From: Candidatus Gallimonas intestinigallinarum
GTDB lineage: Bacteria; Bacillota_A; Clostridia; Christensenellales; Borkfalkiaceae
Direction: 5' to 3'
NCBI GenBank assembly: GCA_019116405.1
Contig: DXBS01000061.1
Span: 1-15,331, forward strand
Length of the DNA: 15,331 bases
Shown: positions 1 to 5,995 of the stretch, one piece after another
Numbering within the stretch: position 1 is the first letter of the stretch
Layout: each line of letters opens with the position of its first letter
The notes under the pieces: generated by a model
Told to the model about the DNA's origin: nothing
What the model saw: the letters and a program-made list of their open reading frames with translations, nothing else
Databases searched by the model: none
Program-made: the position numbers and the translations under genes

Positions 1-407
1 ACAAAAATGGTGGAAGTGAGCGCGCAGCCCTTGGCGCCTCTGCGGGAAAAGAGCGCGACGAGCATGAGGATGAGAGATAAAATCAGCGTCAGACACACGA
101 GTATGACGGCTGCATATTCTACGATGAGCAGCAGCTCGCCGCCCGTAAACAGGTCAACGTGGAAGGTGACAAAGCCTGCAAACATGCTTTGGAAGTATGC
201 GACGAGATATCCCAGAAGCGACCCCGAAAGCAGTCCCGTATTCGGCACGACGACCCAAGGCAGAAGATTGCCGATGAGCCCTGCGAACAGTCCGCCCGCA
301 GCGGCAAGGAAGGCAAGCACGGCAAGGACACGGTACCCCGCAACACCCTCGCGTGCGACCGTGTCCGTATGCTCTTGTGACATGTTTGGATCTTGGCGTT
401 GACGCAT
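1..407 (-). CDS. Predicted membrane protein, 3' end cut by window edge
   Basis: The open frame starts at the ATG read from 407 downward and is still open at base 1, giving 135 residues with no stop. The first ~24 residues are polar. Three long hydrophobic stretches follow at about residues 25-53, 57-83 and 91-120, and then a basic SRRGAKG loop, so it is an integral membrane protein of at least three helices. A GGGAG ribosome site lies about 9 nt before the ATG, and a near-consensus minus-strand promoter (452-480) lies upstream. It is transcribed away from the PucR-type regulator at 676, so that regulator could control it, but this is inference. I recognise no family; the plus-strand reading of the same DNA has no comparable hydrophobic pattern. 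A second in-frame ATG at codon 9 is a possible later start. Confidence 0.75.
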   Translation of the reverse strand, partial: MRQRQDPNMSQEHTDTVAREGVAGYRVLAVLAFLAAAGGLFAGLIGNLLPWVVVPNTGLLSGSLLGYLVAYFQSMFAGFVTFHVDLFTGGELLLIVEYAAVILVCLTLILSLILMLVALFSRRGAKGCALTSTIF

Positions 408-451
408 GTATGTTTACTCCCGAAATGATGGGCAAATCCCCAGTTTTCTAT

Positions 452-480
452 ATTATATCACGAAACGCGCCAAAGGTCAA
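452..480 (-). promoter_or_regulatory. Sigma-A promoter for the 1-407 gene
   Basis: Reading the minus strand, TTGACC (480-475), a 17-nt spacer and TATAAT (457-452) form a near-consensus promoter, with an upstream TG giving the extended -10 TGATATAAT. The predicted start near 445 leaves a leader of about 38 nt containing a GGGAG ribosome site. Confidence 0.8.
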
Positions 481-519
481 TGCCTCTGCCGGAAAATCTT
501 GCGCCCGAAGCGGCGTAAA

Positions 520-643
520 TTGCGCCATGGTCGGGGGGAATTTGTGCCATGGGCGGGAAAACACGTCAAAAATGCGGACATGGTCAAAAGAATCGCAAAA
601 ATATCTTGTAATTTACACACAGACATGGTATAATTTTCCATGG
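520..643 (+). repeat. Array of CATGG-centred repeats upstream of the PucR-type gene
   Basis: Two closely similar copies begin at 520 and 542: TTGCGCCATGGTCGGGGGGA and TTGTGCCATGGGCGGGAAAA. They are 22 bp apart, about two helical turns. A third, weaker copy (TGCGGACATGGTC) starts at 573. Further CATGG cores occur at 624, inside the promoter just before the -10 box, and at 639. Repeats phased by helical turns upstream of a regulator gene suggest operator sites, possibly for autoregulation. That role is inference. Confidence 0.5.
606..634 (+). promoter_or_regulatory. Sigma-A promoter for the PucR/S41 operon
   Basis: TTGTAA (606-611), a 17-nt spacer and a perfect TATAAT (629-634) with an upstream TG give an extended -10 of TGGTATAAT. 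Transcription should start near 640-642. The only other content of the 408-675 gap is the divergent promoter at 452-480 and the CATGG repeats. Confidence 0.85.
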
Positions 644-675
644 ATATCGGTACAATGCACAAGGGGGATGCAGAC

Positions 676-1638
676 ATGGATCATGTGTTCGCGCAGCTGA
701 AAAAGCTCCTCGGGGACATCGGCGAAAAGACGGGGGTCCGTGTGCGCCTTGCCCCGGGCGGCGGGGAGGAGACTGCGTTCCCGCTGGAGTTCTGCGGCAG
801 GACGCAGACGGCGTATCTGGACGGTGCCGGAGAGGAGGCGGCGCGCACGGCTAAGCTTGTGCACTACCTCGTCGCCAATGCCGATGCGCGGACGTTTGCC
901 GACCGCGACGAACAGCTCAGAAGCATTCTTTTAGGGGAGGGGAGCGAGTGGGATACCTTCCGCTTCATCACGCGCTGTCTCGCCCATAACGGCGCCTGTA
1001 CCGCGCTCGATGTCCTGCCCGAAAAGCGCCCCGCAGAGGCGTTTGAACTCATCAAGGGCTGTATCGCGGAGTCGCACGATCTGGTCGTCAGAATGGACAA
1101 GTCGCGCCTTGCCGTCGTCCGCTTTTCCGATGACGAGCAGAGCGCGTACGACTTCGGGCAGTTCCTGTGGCAGTCCATGTACGAGGAACTGGGCGTTCAG
1201 GCAAGCATCGGGATCGGCTGCGAGGTCTCGTCCTTTTCGGAGATCGTGCTCTCCTACGGGCAGGCGGTGACAGCCGTCAGGATGGGCGCCATGTTCCGCG
1301 ATACGGGCGAGGTGCATTCCTACCGCGAATATCTTCTCGTCAAGATGCTGGAGGACGTGCCTCGTACGCGGCTGGAGGAATACATGATGCAGTTCCGCCT
1401 CAAGGATATTGAGGAAGTGTTCGGCGATCGGGAGATGACGGCGACGGCGGAGGCCTTCCTCGAGTGCGATCTCAACATCTCGGAGACCAGCCGAAAGCTG
1501 TATATGCACCGCAATACCCTCATGTACCGCCTCGACAAGATCGAGCGCGTCACGGGATTGAATATACGAAAATTTTCAGATGCGGTGACCTTCCGCGTGC
1601 TGTCCGTGCTCTATCATCTGTCACAGCAGCAAAAGTGA
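676..1638 (+). CDS. PucR/CdaR-type transcriptional regulator
   Basis: The product is a 320-residue DNA-binding regulator. The C-terminal ~55 residues (about 255-310) match the PucR-family helix-turn-helix: a run of the type LNISETSRKLYMHRNTLMYR followed by LDKIERVTGL. The middle region (about 100-205) fits the degenerate GGDEF-like segment usual in this family, and the N-terminal ~95 residues are an unidentified sensing part. PucR/CdaR proteins generally respond to a small metabolite (purine catabolites, sugar diacids, amino acids); the ligand here is unknown. I chose the ATG at 676 because AAGGGGG at 661-667 lies 8 nt ahead. An in-frame ATG at 640 would sit at the transcription start and cannot be excluded. 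The S41 peptidase follows after 21 bp, so the two are probably co-transcribed. Confidence 0.88.
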   Translation: MDHVFAQLKKLLGDIGEKTGVRVRLAPGGGEETAFPLEFCGRTQTAYLDGAGEEAARTAKLVHYLVANADARTFADRDEQLRSILLGEGSEWDTFRFITRCLAHNGACTALDVLPEKRPAEAFELIKGCIAESHDLVVRMDKSRLAVVRFSDDEQSAYDFGQFLWQSMYEELGVQASIGIGCEVSSFSEIVLSYGQAVTAVRMGAMFRDTGEVHSYREYLLVKMLEDVPRTRLEEYMMQFRLKDIEEVFGDREMTATAEAFLECDLNISETSRKLYMHRNTLMYRLDKIERVTGLNIRKFSDAVTFRVLSVLYHLSQQQK

Positions 1639-1659
1639 CGCCGCATACAAGGAGGATTT

Positions 1660-3063
1660 ATGCAGCAGGAAGAAGATCAGAAAAACACGCAGGGCGACGA
1701 GAGCTCGTTCTGGGAGCCCGCGCCGCAGCAGATACAGCAGGCGCCGTCGGGGGCGCCCGCGCCCGGGAAGCGCTCCGTCGCAAAGCGCATCTGTGCCGTC
1801 GTGCTCGCCGTCCTTCTCATGGGCATCGGCGCCATTGTCGGCTGGCTCGCGACCTACTACTCCACCGATCCGCGCATCCGCGAACTGCAATGGATGCTGG
1901 GAGTGCTGGAGTCCGAGCACTATCAGGACGTGGACATAGACGAGGTATACGGGGACATCTATGACGCCGTCATGCCCGATATCTTCAGCTCCTACTATAC
2001 GCCCGATGAATATGAACTCATCATCGAACAGAGCCAGGGCGTCAACCGCGGCATCGGCGTCACGCTCGCGCGGGAGCCGGACGGCAGCACACTGCTCTAT
2101 ACCGTCGTGGAGAACTCCCCCGCGCAGCTTGCCGGGCTGAGAAAGGGCATGTACCTTCTGGGCTACTCCGCCGTCGGCGAGGAGATGCAGACGGGCACGA
2201 CGGACGATATTCTGGCGTTCATCAGCGCGCAGGAGGGCGAGTTCTGCCTGTACGCGGGCTATGAAAAGGACGCTTCGCAGGCGAGTGCATATACCATGCA
2301 GCGCGAGGTGTACCATGCCGGCTACTGCGTCTACCGCGACAGCGAGACGTCGTACGCCCTGCGCGACGATCCGGACGGCGGGGAAAATGCCATCTTCGCG
2401 GAGACGTATGAGCCGCTCGAGGGCTTGGACGACTCCACTGCATATATCCGGCTGGACAGTTTTGACGGGCAGTGCGCGCAGGAATTTGCCTACGCCATGC
2501 AGGTGATGCAGGAGCAGGGCAGGACCAATCTCATCCTCGATCTGCGCGGCAACGGCGGCGGGTACCTGTCCGATCTGCAGATGATCGCGTCCTATTTCAC
2601 GAAAAATACGGACGACACAACGCCCGTCGTCGCCTATGCGCAGTATCGTGACGGCATGCGCATCAATTACACGGCGCAGGGCAACTATTATGATGCCTAT
2701 TTCACCGAGGATTCGCAGATCACGGTGCTCGCGGACGAGGGTTCCGCCTCGGCGTCCGAGTGCCTCATCGGCGCGATGATCGACTACGGCGCGATCGACT
2801 ATTCGGACATCTATCTGCGCAAGGATTCGGGCGCGAGCGACTGTGCGACCTACGGCAAGGGCGTCATGCAGTCCATGTTCACCTCGCCCCAGGGCGGCGT
2901 GTTCCAGCTCACCGTCGCGCGCATCTACTGGCCGGTCAGCGGCAAGTGCATCCACGGCACGGGCGTGCGCGAGAGCGACGGCGCCAACGGCGTCGTGGCG
3001 CCCTATCTGCCCGGCGAGACGGATGTCATGCTGGAATCGGTGCTTGCAAGCGTCTGCTCCTAA
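1660..3063 (+). CDS. S41-family C-terminal processing peptidase, membrane anchored
   Basis: This 467-residue protein has a polar Gln/Pro-rich N-terminus of ~40 residues, one transmembrane helix at about 45-66, a PDZ-like segment at about 127-200 (SPAQLAGLRKGMYL), and an S41 peptidase core. The core shows LDLRGNGGGYL (294-303), the serine motif GSASASE (361-367, nucleophile probably S364) and TYGKG with the general-base lysine K400. The Ser-Lys spacing is about 11 residues longer than in E. coli Tsp, so there is an insertion in the active-site region. It should act outside the membrane, cleaving protein C-termini or degrading proteins; the substrate is unknown. AAGGAGG at 1649-1655 fixes the ATG start. 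It follows the regulator by 21 bp. Its stop overlaps the convergent gene at 3060-3335 by 4 bases. CtpA/CtpB-like peptidases often serve sporulation or envelope stress, but nothing here decides that. Confidence 0.92.
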   Translation: MQQEEDQKNTQGDESSFWEPAPQQIQQAPSGAPAPGKRSVAKRICAVVLAVLLMGIGAIVGWLATYYSTDPRIRELQWMLGVLESEHYQDVDIDEVYGDIYDAVMPDIFSSYYTPDEYELIIEQSQGVNRGIGVTLAREPDGSTLLYTVVENSPAQLAGLRKGMYLLGYSAVGEEMQTGTTDDILAFISAQEGEFCLYAGYEKDASQASAYTMQREVYHAGYCVYRDSETSYALRDDPDGGENAIFAETYEPLEGLDDSTAYIRLDSFDGQCAQEFAYAMQVMQEQGRTNLILDLRGNGGGYLSDLQMIASYFTKNTDDTTPVVAYAQYRDGMRINYTAQGNYYDAYFTEDSQITVLADEGSASASECLIGAMIDYGAIDYSDIYLRKDSGASDCATYGKGVMQSMFTSPQGGVFQLTVARIYWPVSGKCIHGTGVRESDGANGVVAPYLPGETDVMLESVLASVCS

Positions 3064-3335
3064 CGGGAGAAGCGGCGCAGATATTCTTCAAAAATACGCA
3101 TATCGGGCGGCGCTTCCTGCGCCGCCCGTTTTGTCTGCGCTTCCTGCTCGGGCGGCGTCTTGGGCGGCGCCTGTTGTTCGGGCTGCGCGGGGCCGGGCTG
3201 CATGCCCTGCATGGAAAAGAGGGTGACAAGCAGCTCACGGTTTTCGCGGTAAAAGCTCAGAAATTTGTCCAGGGCGGCCTTTTGGTCGTCCTTTTGCAGG
3301 AATGTGAGTAGCACCAGAAGAAGCAAAGGTTGCAT
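3060..3335 (-). CDS. Small protein with hydrophobic N-terminus, unknown function
   Basis: This 91-residue frame has a hydrophobic N-terminus (MQPLLLLVLLTFL) and a charged amphipathic helix (about 14-42). A Pro/Gln/Glu-rich linker spans about 43-76, and a short charged C-terminal helix ends in YLRRFSR. This ordered composition looks like a real protein rather than a shadow. The ATG at 3335 is preceded by AGGATGGAG; an upstream TTG at 3371 would run through a terminator hairpin and is less likely. The hydrophobic start lacks a clear cleavage site, so it may be a membrane anchor. The gene converges on and overlaps the S41 gene by 4 bases, and the S41 operon's terminator lies inside its coding region. 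I do not recognise the family. Confidence 0.6.
   Translation of the reverse strand: MQPLLLLVLLTFLQKDDQKAALDKFLSFYRENRELLVTLFSMQGMQPGPAQPEQQAPPKTPPEQEAQTKRAAQEAPPDMRIFEEYLRRFSR
3104..3132 (+). terminator. Intrinsic terminator of the PucR/S41 operon, inside the antisense gene
   Basis: A perfect 10-bp GC-rich stem (CGGGCGGCGC/GCGCCGCCCG, 3104-3113 with 3119-3128) and a 5-nt loop are followed by TTTT. It lies 41 bp after the S41 stop codon, within the coding region of the minus-strand gene 3060-3335. Confidence 0.75.
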
Positions 3336-3351
3336 GCTCCATCCTATGCGC

Positions 3352-3386
3352 AAAAAAAGGGCGGCGTGCAAGGGACACGGCCGCCC
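3352..3386 (-). terminator. Minus-strand terminator directly before the SD of the 91-residue gene
   Basis: On the minus strand GGGCGGC pairs with GCCGCCC (3386-3380 with 3365-3359), extended by GTG/CAC with a one-base bulge, and is followed by seven T (3358-3352). It would end transcripts running leftward from the cysteine desulfurase gene. It also sits only a few bases before the ribosome site of the 3060-3335 gene, so it could act as an attenuator for that gene. Confidence 0.7.
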
Positions 3387-3401
3387 GCACCTGCATACAA
3401 T
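3372..3401 (+). promoter_or_regulatory. Possible promoter for the 3419 gene
   Basis: GGGACA (3372-3377), an 18-nt spacer and TACAAT (3396-3401) could form a promoter. The -35 matches only 4 of 6 and lies inside the minus-strand terminator hairpin, so the call is weak. Confidence 0.35.
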
Positions 3402-3418
3402 GGAGAATGGAGGTGACT

Positions 3419-3679
3419 ATGAAAGATTTTGCAAGTTTCACGGGGGCGGGCGTGCCGCAGGAGTTTTTAGCCGAGGCGCAGTCGATCGCGGCGCAGATGG
3501 ACGGCAAGAGCGAAGCGGAACTTCTGCGCAATATTTACGCCCGTGCCGTGGAGGGCAAACGGGCGGGGACGCTCACGAACAGCGAGATCGATGCATTTGT
3601 CGCGCAGTTCGCGCCCATGCTGGACGCGGGCAAGCGCAAAAAGCTGTATAAGGTTGCGGAAGAGATCAAGCGGATGTGA
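3419..3679 (+). CDS. Small helical protein of unknown function
   Basis: The frame encodes 86 residues, mostly predicted helix, with a TNSEIDAFVAQFAPML segment and a basic end (GKRKKLYKVAEEIKRM). There is no signal peptide or membrane segment, so it is probably cytoplasmic. A strong GGAGGTGA ribosome site five bases before the ATG at 3419 decides that start over an upstream in-frame ATG at 3407. Its last 14 bases overlap the end of the convergent cysteine desulfurase gene. Because the first terminator seen for that gene is at 3352-3386, its transcript should run antisense through this whole gene. The function is not recognised. Confidence 0.75.
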   Translation: MKDFASFTGAGVPQEFLAEAQSIAAQMDGKSEAELLRNIYARAVEGKRAGTLTNSEIDAFVAQFAPMLDAGKRKKLYKVAEEIKRM

Positions 3680-4787
3680 CGATGTCCCTGAGCGTGGCGA
3701 TCAGCGCGTCCGCCTCCGCCTTCCCCTGAAAGGGGGAGAAGGAGGCGCGCACCAGCCCTGCGGGGAAGGTCCCCAGCGCCTTGTGCGCGAGGGGCGCGCA
3801 GTGCAGTCCGCCGCGCACCGCAATGCCGCGCTCGTTGAGCAGTCCCGCGAGCGTTTCGGACGGGATGCGCTCGTGCGAAAATGCGGCGATGCCGCAGGCA
3901 TTGGGCAAAAAGTAGCTGTGGCAGCCGTCCATGGCGACGAGCGCGTCATAGAGGCGCGCCGTCAGTTCGATGAGCCGCCTCGCGCCCTCGCTGCGGCGGG
4001 CGCGCACCAGAAGCGCGCCTTCGAACAGAGAACAGATCGCGGGATAGGAGAGCGTCCCGCTCTCCAGGCGGTCGGGGTAGAAAGCGGGCATGGCAAGGTC
4101 GTGGCTCTCGCTGCCCGTCCCGCCGAAGAGGACGGGATCGGGGTCCACGCGCTCGGAAAAGAGCAGCGCGCCCGCGCCCTGAATGGCGTGCAGCCCCTTG
4201 TGCCCCGCCAGGGCAAGCGCGTCGATGCCCGTTTCGCGCATGTCGATGGGCAGGTGACCCGCGCCCTGCGCCCCGTCCGCAAACAGCAGGACGCGCGCGG
4301 GAATGCGGGCGCGTACGGCGTGCAGGTCGGGGCATTCCCCCGTCACGTTGGAGGCGGTCGTCACGCAGACGGCCTTTGTCTCCGGCTTTACGAGCGCCGC
4401 GATCGCCTCGGGCAGGAGTTTTCCGCCCGTCAGCGGGGCAACGTCATAGCGCACGCGCCGCGTCCTGCGCAAAAATTCCAGGGGACGCAGCACGGAATTG
4501 TGCTCCAGACAGGTCGTCACGACGTGATCGCCCGCATGCAGTGTCCCGAGCAGCATGATATTGAGTGCCTCGGTACAGTTCTTGGTAAAGACGACGCGCT
4601 CAAAGCCGTACCCGCCGAACAGGTCAGATAGAAGGCGTCGGCAGGCAAGCACGCGCTCGGCGGCGGCAATGGAGGCATCGTGTCCGCTCCGCCCGGGATT
4701 GGCGCACGCCTTCATGGCGGCGAGCACGGCGTTTTGGACGGCGGCGGGCTTTTCGCCGCCCGTCGCGGCATTATCGAGATAGATCAT
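3666..4787 (-). CDS. Cysteine desulfurase-like class V aminotransferase (EF2568 type)
   Basis: This 373-residue PLP enzyme starts with the family-typical MIYLDNAATGG. It carries ANPGRSGHDASIAA (29-42), FTKNCTEALNIML (67-79), TTCLEHNSVLRPL (91-103), the cofactor site FADGAQGAGHLPIDM (169-183), the lysine in LAGHKGLHAIQGAG (K197), and GGLHCAPLAHKALGT (326-340) with candidate catalytic C330. This pattern fits the cysteine desulfurase subfamily named after Enterococcus EF2568, linked by genomic context to selenium and sulfur metabolism. The expected activity is removal of S or Se from (seleno)cysteine. The frame stays open 49 codons upstream, but those residues do not resemble the family, so the ATG at 4787 is preferred. 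No good ribosome site precedes it: GAGG is only one base from the ATG. It is divergent from the DUF3343 gene, 53 bp away, which supports a joint role. Confidence 0.9.
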   Translation of the reverse strand: MIYLDNAATGGEKPAAVQNAVLAAMKACANPGRSGHDASIAAAERVLACRRLLSDLFGGYGFERVVFTKNCTEALNIMLLGTLHAGDHVVTTCLEHNSVLRPLEFLRRTRRVRYDVAPLTGGKLLPEAIAALVKPETKAVCVTTASNVTGECPDLHAVRARIPARVLLFADGAQGAGHLPIDMRETGIDALALAGHKGLHAIQGAGALLFSERVDPDPVLFGGTGSESHDLAMPAFYPDRLESGTLSYPAICSLFEGALLVRARRSEGARRLIELTARLYDALVAMDGCHSYFLPNACGIAAFSHERIPSETLAGLLNERGIAVRGGLHCAPLAHKALGTFPAGLVRASFSPFQGKAEADALIATLRDIVTSA

Positions 4788-4840
4788 ACCTCTATATATA
4801 CAGGCGAAAGGAAAAAAATATACGAAGGGGGAGGGAAAAC
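4788..4840. promoter_or_regulatory. Short divergent control region between desulfurase and DUF3343 genes
   Basis: Only 53 bp separate the two starts. TATATATA (4793-4800) reads the same on both strands and could supply a -10 box in either direction. On the minus strand TATATA at 4800-4795 ends 7 nt before the desulfurase ATG. I see no good -35 for either direction. The plus side carries a strong GGGAGGG ribosome site at 4829-4835. Confidence 0.4.
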
Positions 4841-5083
4841 ATGACCGTACTTGCGGTATTTCGTTCGCGGGCGCAGGCGCTCGATGCAATCGCCCTGTGC
4901 AAGAGCGCGGGCGTGCCTGCGCGGGCAGTCGCAACGCCTCAGGAGGCGGGCTGCGGCTGCGGGCTCTCCGCGGCGTTCGATCTGCGCTTCCTGCCGCGCG
5001 TCAAAAAGCTGCTGTCATCCGGGCGGTATTCGTCCTTTCAGGCATTTTACAGGGATTGCGGCGGCGTTTTTGTCCGCTGCTGA
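4841..5083 (+). CDS. DUF3343 putative Se/S carrier-like protein
   Basis: The 80-residue product has the DUF3343 shape. Its N-terminal strand-helix unit (VLAVFRSRAQALDAIALCKS) is followed by GVPARAVATPQEAGCGCGLS, with the CGC cysteines C38 and C40, and then a second alpha/beta half. Members are described as putative selenium or sulfur carriers, because the cysteine region resembles small persulfide carriers and because the genes cluster with selD, yedF or desulfurases. Here it lies head-to-head with an EF2568-type desulfurase, the expected sulfur or selenium donor. It is cytoplasmic. The start is fixed by AAGGGGGAGGG five bases before the ATG. The nth promoter begins 3 bp after its stop codon. 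Confidence 0.85.
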   Translation: MTVLAVFRSRAQALDAIALCKSAGVPARAVATPQEAGCGCGLSAAFDLRFLPRVKKLLSSGRYSSFQAFYRDCGGVFVRC

Positions 5084-5085
5084 AC

Positions 5086-5114
5086 TTGCCTTTTTGCGTG
5101 CGCCGTGATATAAT
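5086..5114 (+). promoter_or_regulatory. Sigma-A promoter of nth
   Basis: TTGCCT (5086-5091), a 17-nt spacer and TATAAT (5109-5114) with TG upstream make an extended -10 promoter. The -10 ends 6 nt before the ATG at 5121, so the predicted first transcribed base is at or next to the start codon and there is no room for a ribosome site. Confidence 0.82.
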
Positions 5115-5120
5115 GTGCGT

Positions 5121-5747
5121 ATGAGTCACACGCAGGAAATACTGACATTGCTGGAGCGCATGTACCCCGACGCCGCGCCCGCGCTCAAATTCCGCTCGCC
5201 GTACGAGCTGCTCGTCGCGGTCATTTTGTCTGCACAGTGCACGGACGAGCGCGTCAATAAGGTGACGGATGTCCTCTTTGCGCAGTATAATACGCCGGAG
5301 AAGATGCTCACGCTCTCGCAGGAGGAACTGGAAAAATATATCTACTCCTGCGGGTTTTATCACAACAAGGCAAAGCACATTCTGTCCGCCTCGCGCGATA
5401 TCCTGGAAAAGTACCACGGCGAGGTGCCCGCCACGCTGGAGGAGCTGCGCACGCTCGCGGGCGTGGGCAGAAAGACGGCGAACGTCGTCTACGCGGTCGC
5501 CTTCCACGGGGACGCGATCGCCGTGGACACGCACGTCTTCCGCGTCGCCAACCGCCTGGGACTCGCCAAGGGCAGCACGCCCGAGAAGGTGGAGGAGGGC
5601 CTGTGTGCCGTCATTCCCAAACATCTGTGGTCCAGGGCGCACCACTGGCTCATCTTTCACGGCAGAAGAGTGTGCCATTCCCAGCGTCCCGACTGCGAAC
5701 ATTGTCCGCTCGCACCGCTGTGCGAATATTACGCGGGACGTGGCTGA
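5121..5747 (+). CDS. nth: Endonuclease III (DNA glycosylase/AP lyase)
   Basis: This 208-residue base-excision repair enzyme removes oxidised pyrimidines and cuts at abasic sites. It shows the helix-hairpin-helix LAGVGRKTANVV with catalytic lysine K118 and the catalytic aspartate D136 in VDTHVFRV. The C-terminal [4Fe-4S] cysteines are C185-x6-C192-x2-C195-x5-C201. Length and motifs match the E. coli protein (211 residues), so it should be active. An in-frame GTG lies two codons upstream at 5115, but it immediately abuts the -10 box, so the ATG at 5121 is preferred and appears leaderless. It is followed by an intrinsic terminator, so it is probably transcribed alone. Confidence 0.95.
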   Translation: MSHTQEILTLLERMYPDAAPALKFRSPYELLVAVILSAQCTDERVNKVTDVLFAQYNTPEKMLTLSQEELEKYIYSCGFYHNKAKHILSASRDILEKYHGEVPATLEELRTLAGVGRKTANVVYAVAFHGDAIAVDTHVFRVANRLGLAKGSTPEKVEEGLCAVIPKHLWSRAHHWLIFHGRRVCHSQRPDCEHCPLAPLCEYYAGRG

Positions 5748-5761
5748 TCGCGCATAAAAGT

Positions 5762-5800
5762 GCCTCCTCTTCCCATACTGCGGGAAAGGAGGCTGTTTTT
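5762..5800 (+). terminator. nth terminator whose 3' arm contains the next gene's SD
   Basis: The 5' arm 5762-5774 pairs with 5782-5793 over 12 bp with one bulged C at 5769. The loop is ATACTGC and the tail is TGTTTTT. The 3' arm contains AGGAGG (5787-5792), the ribosome site of the gene starting at 5801, 8 nt before its ATG. Confidence 0.8.
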
Positions 5801-5995
5801 ATGACAAATTTGACGGCAAAGGATCTGGACGTCCTCACCCATCTTCTGACGGGCGAGGAGATCGCCTGCAAAAAGGCGCGCATCTATGCCAACACGCTCA
5901 CCGATCAGGCACTCGCGCAGGAAATGTCGGACATCGCGCAGGCGCACGCGCAGCGTTTTTGCGCACTGTACAAAATGTTGGGAGGGAAGGGATGA
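5801..5995 (+). CDS. Small coat-associated protein, partner of the CotF-like gene
   Basis: This 64-residue, wholly helical protein (TAKDLDVLTHLLTGEEIACKK, then HAQRFCALYKMLGGKG) resembles the short ferritin-like helical proteins often encoded just before CotF-family genes in spore formers; that comparison is from memory. Its stop codon overlaps the next ATG (ATGA), which indicates translational coupling with the CotF-like gene. AGGAGG at 5787-5792 is well placed but lies inside the terminator stem of nth. I saw no convincing sporulation-sigma promoter ahead of it. Probable role: spore coat or spore-associated structural protein. Confidence 0.72.
   Translation: MTNLTAKDLDVLTHLLTGEEIACKKARIYANTLTDQALAQEMSDIAQAHAQRFCALYKMLGGKG

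Noticed and set aside
7..402. 131-codon open frame on the plus strand at the left edge
   Set aside because: It has no ribosome site and a Ser/Thr/Arg-rich product; the minus strand encodes a coherent three-helix membrane protein with its own promoter.
1621..2955. 444-codon open frame on the minus strand opposite the S41 peptidase
   Set aside because: It is antisense to a peptidase with full catalytic motifs. Its own translation is an Arg/Ala/His-rich mix without recognisable motifs, a GC-rich codon-use artefact.
3543..4631. 362-codon open frame on the plus strand opposite the cysteine desulfurase
   Set aside because: It is a low-complexity Arg/Gly/Ala product with no ribosome site, and the opposite strand carries an unmistakable PLP enzyme.
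4788..4934. N-terminal extension of the cysteine desulfurase by 49 codons
   Set aside because: The extension overlaps the start of the DUF3343 gene and does not resemble the family, whose members begin at MIYLDNAAT.
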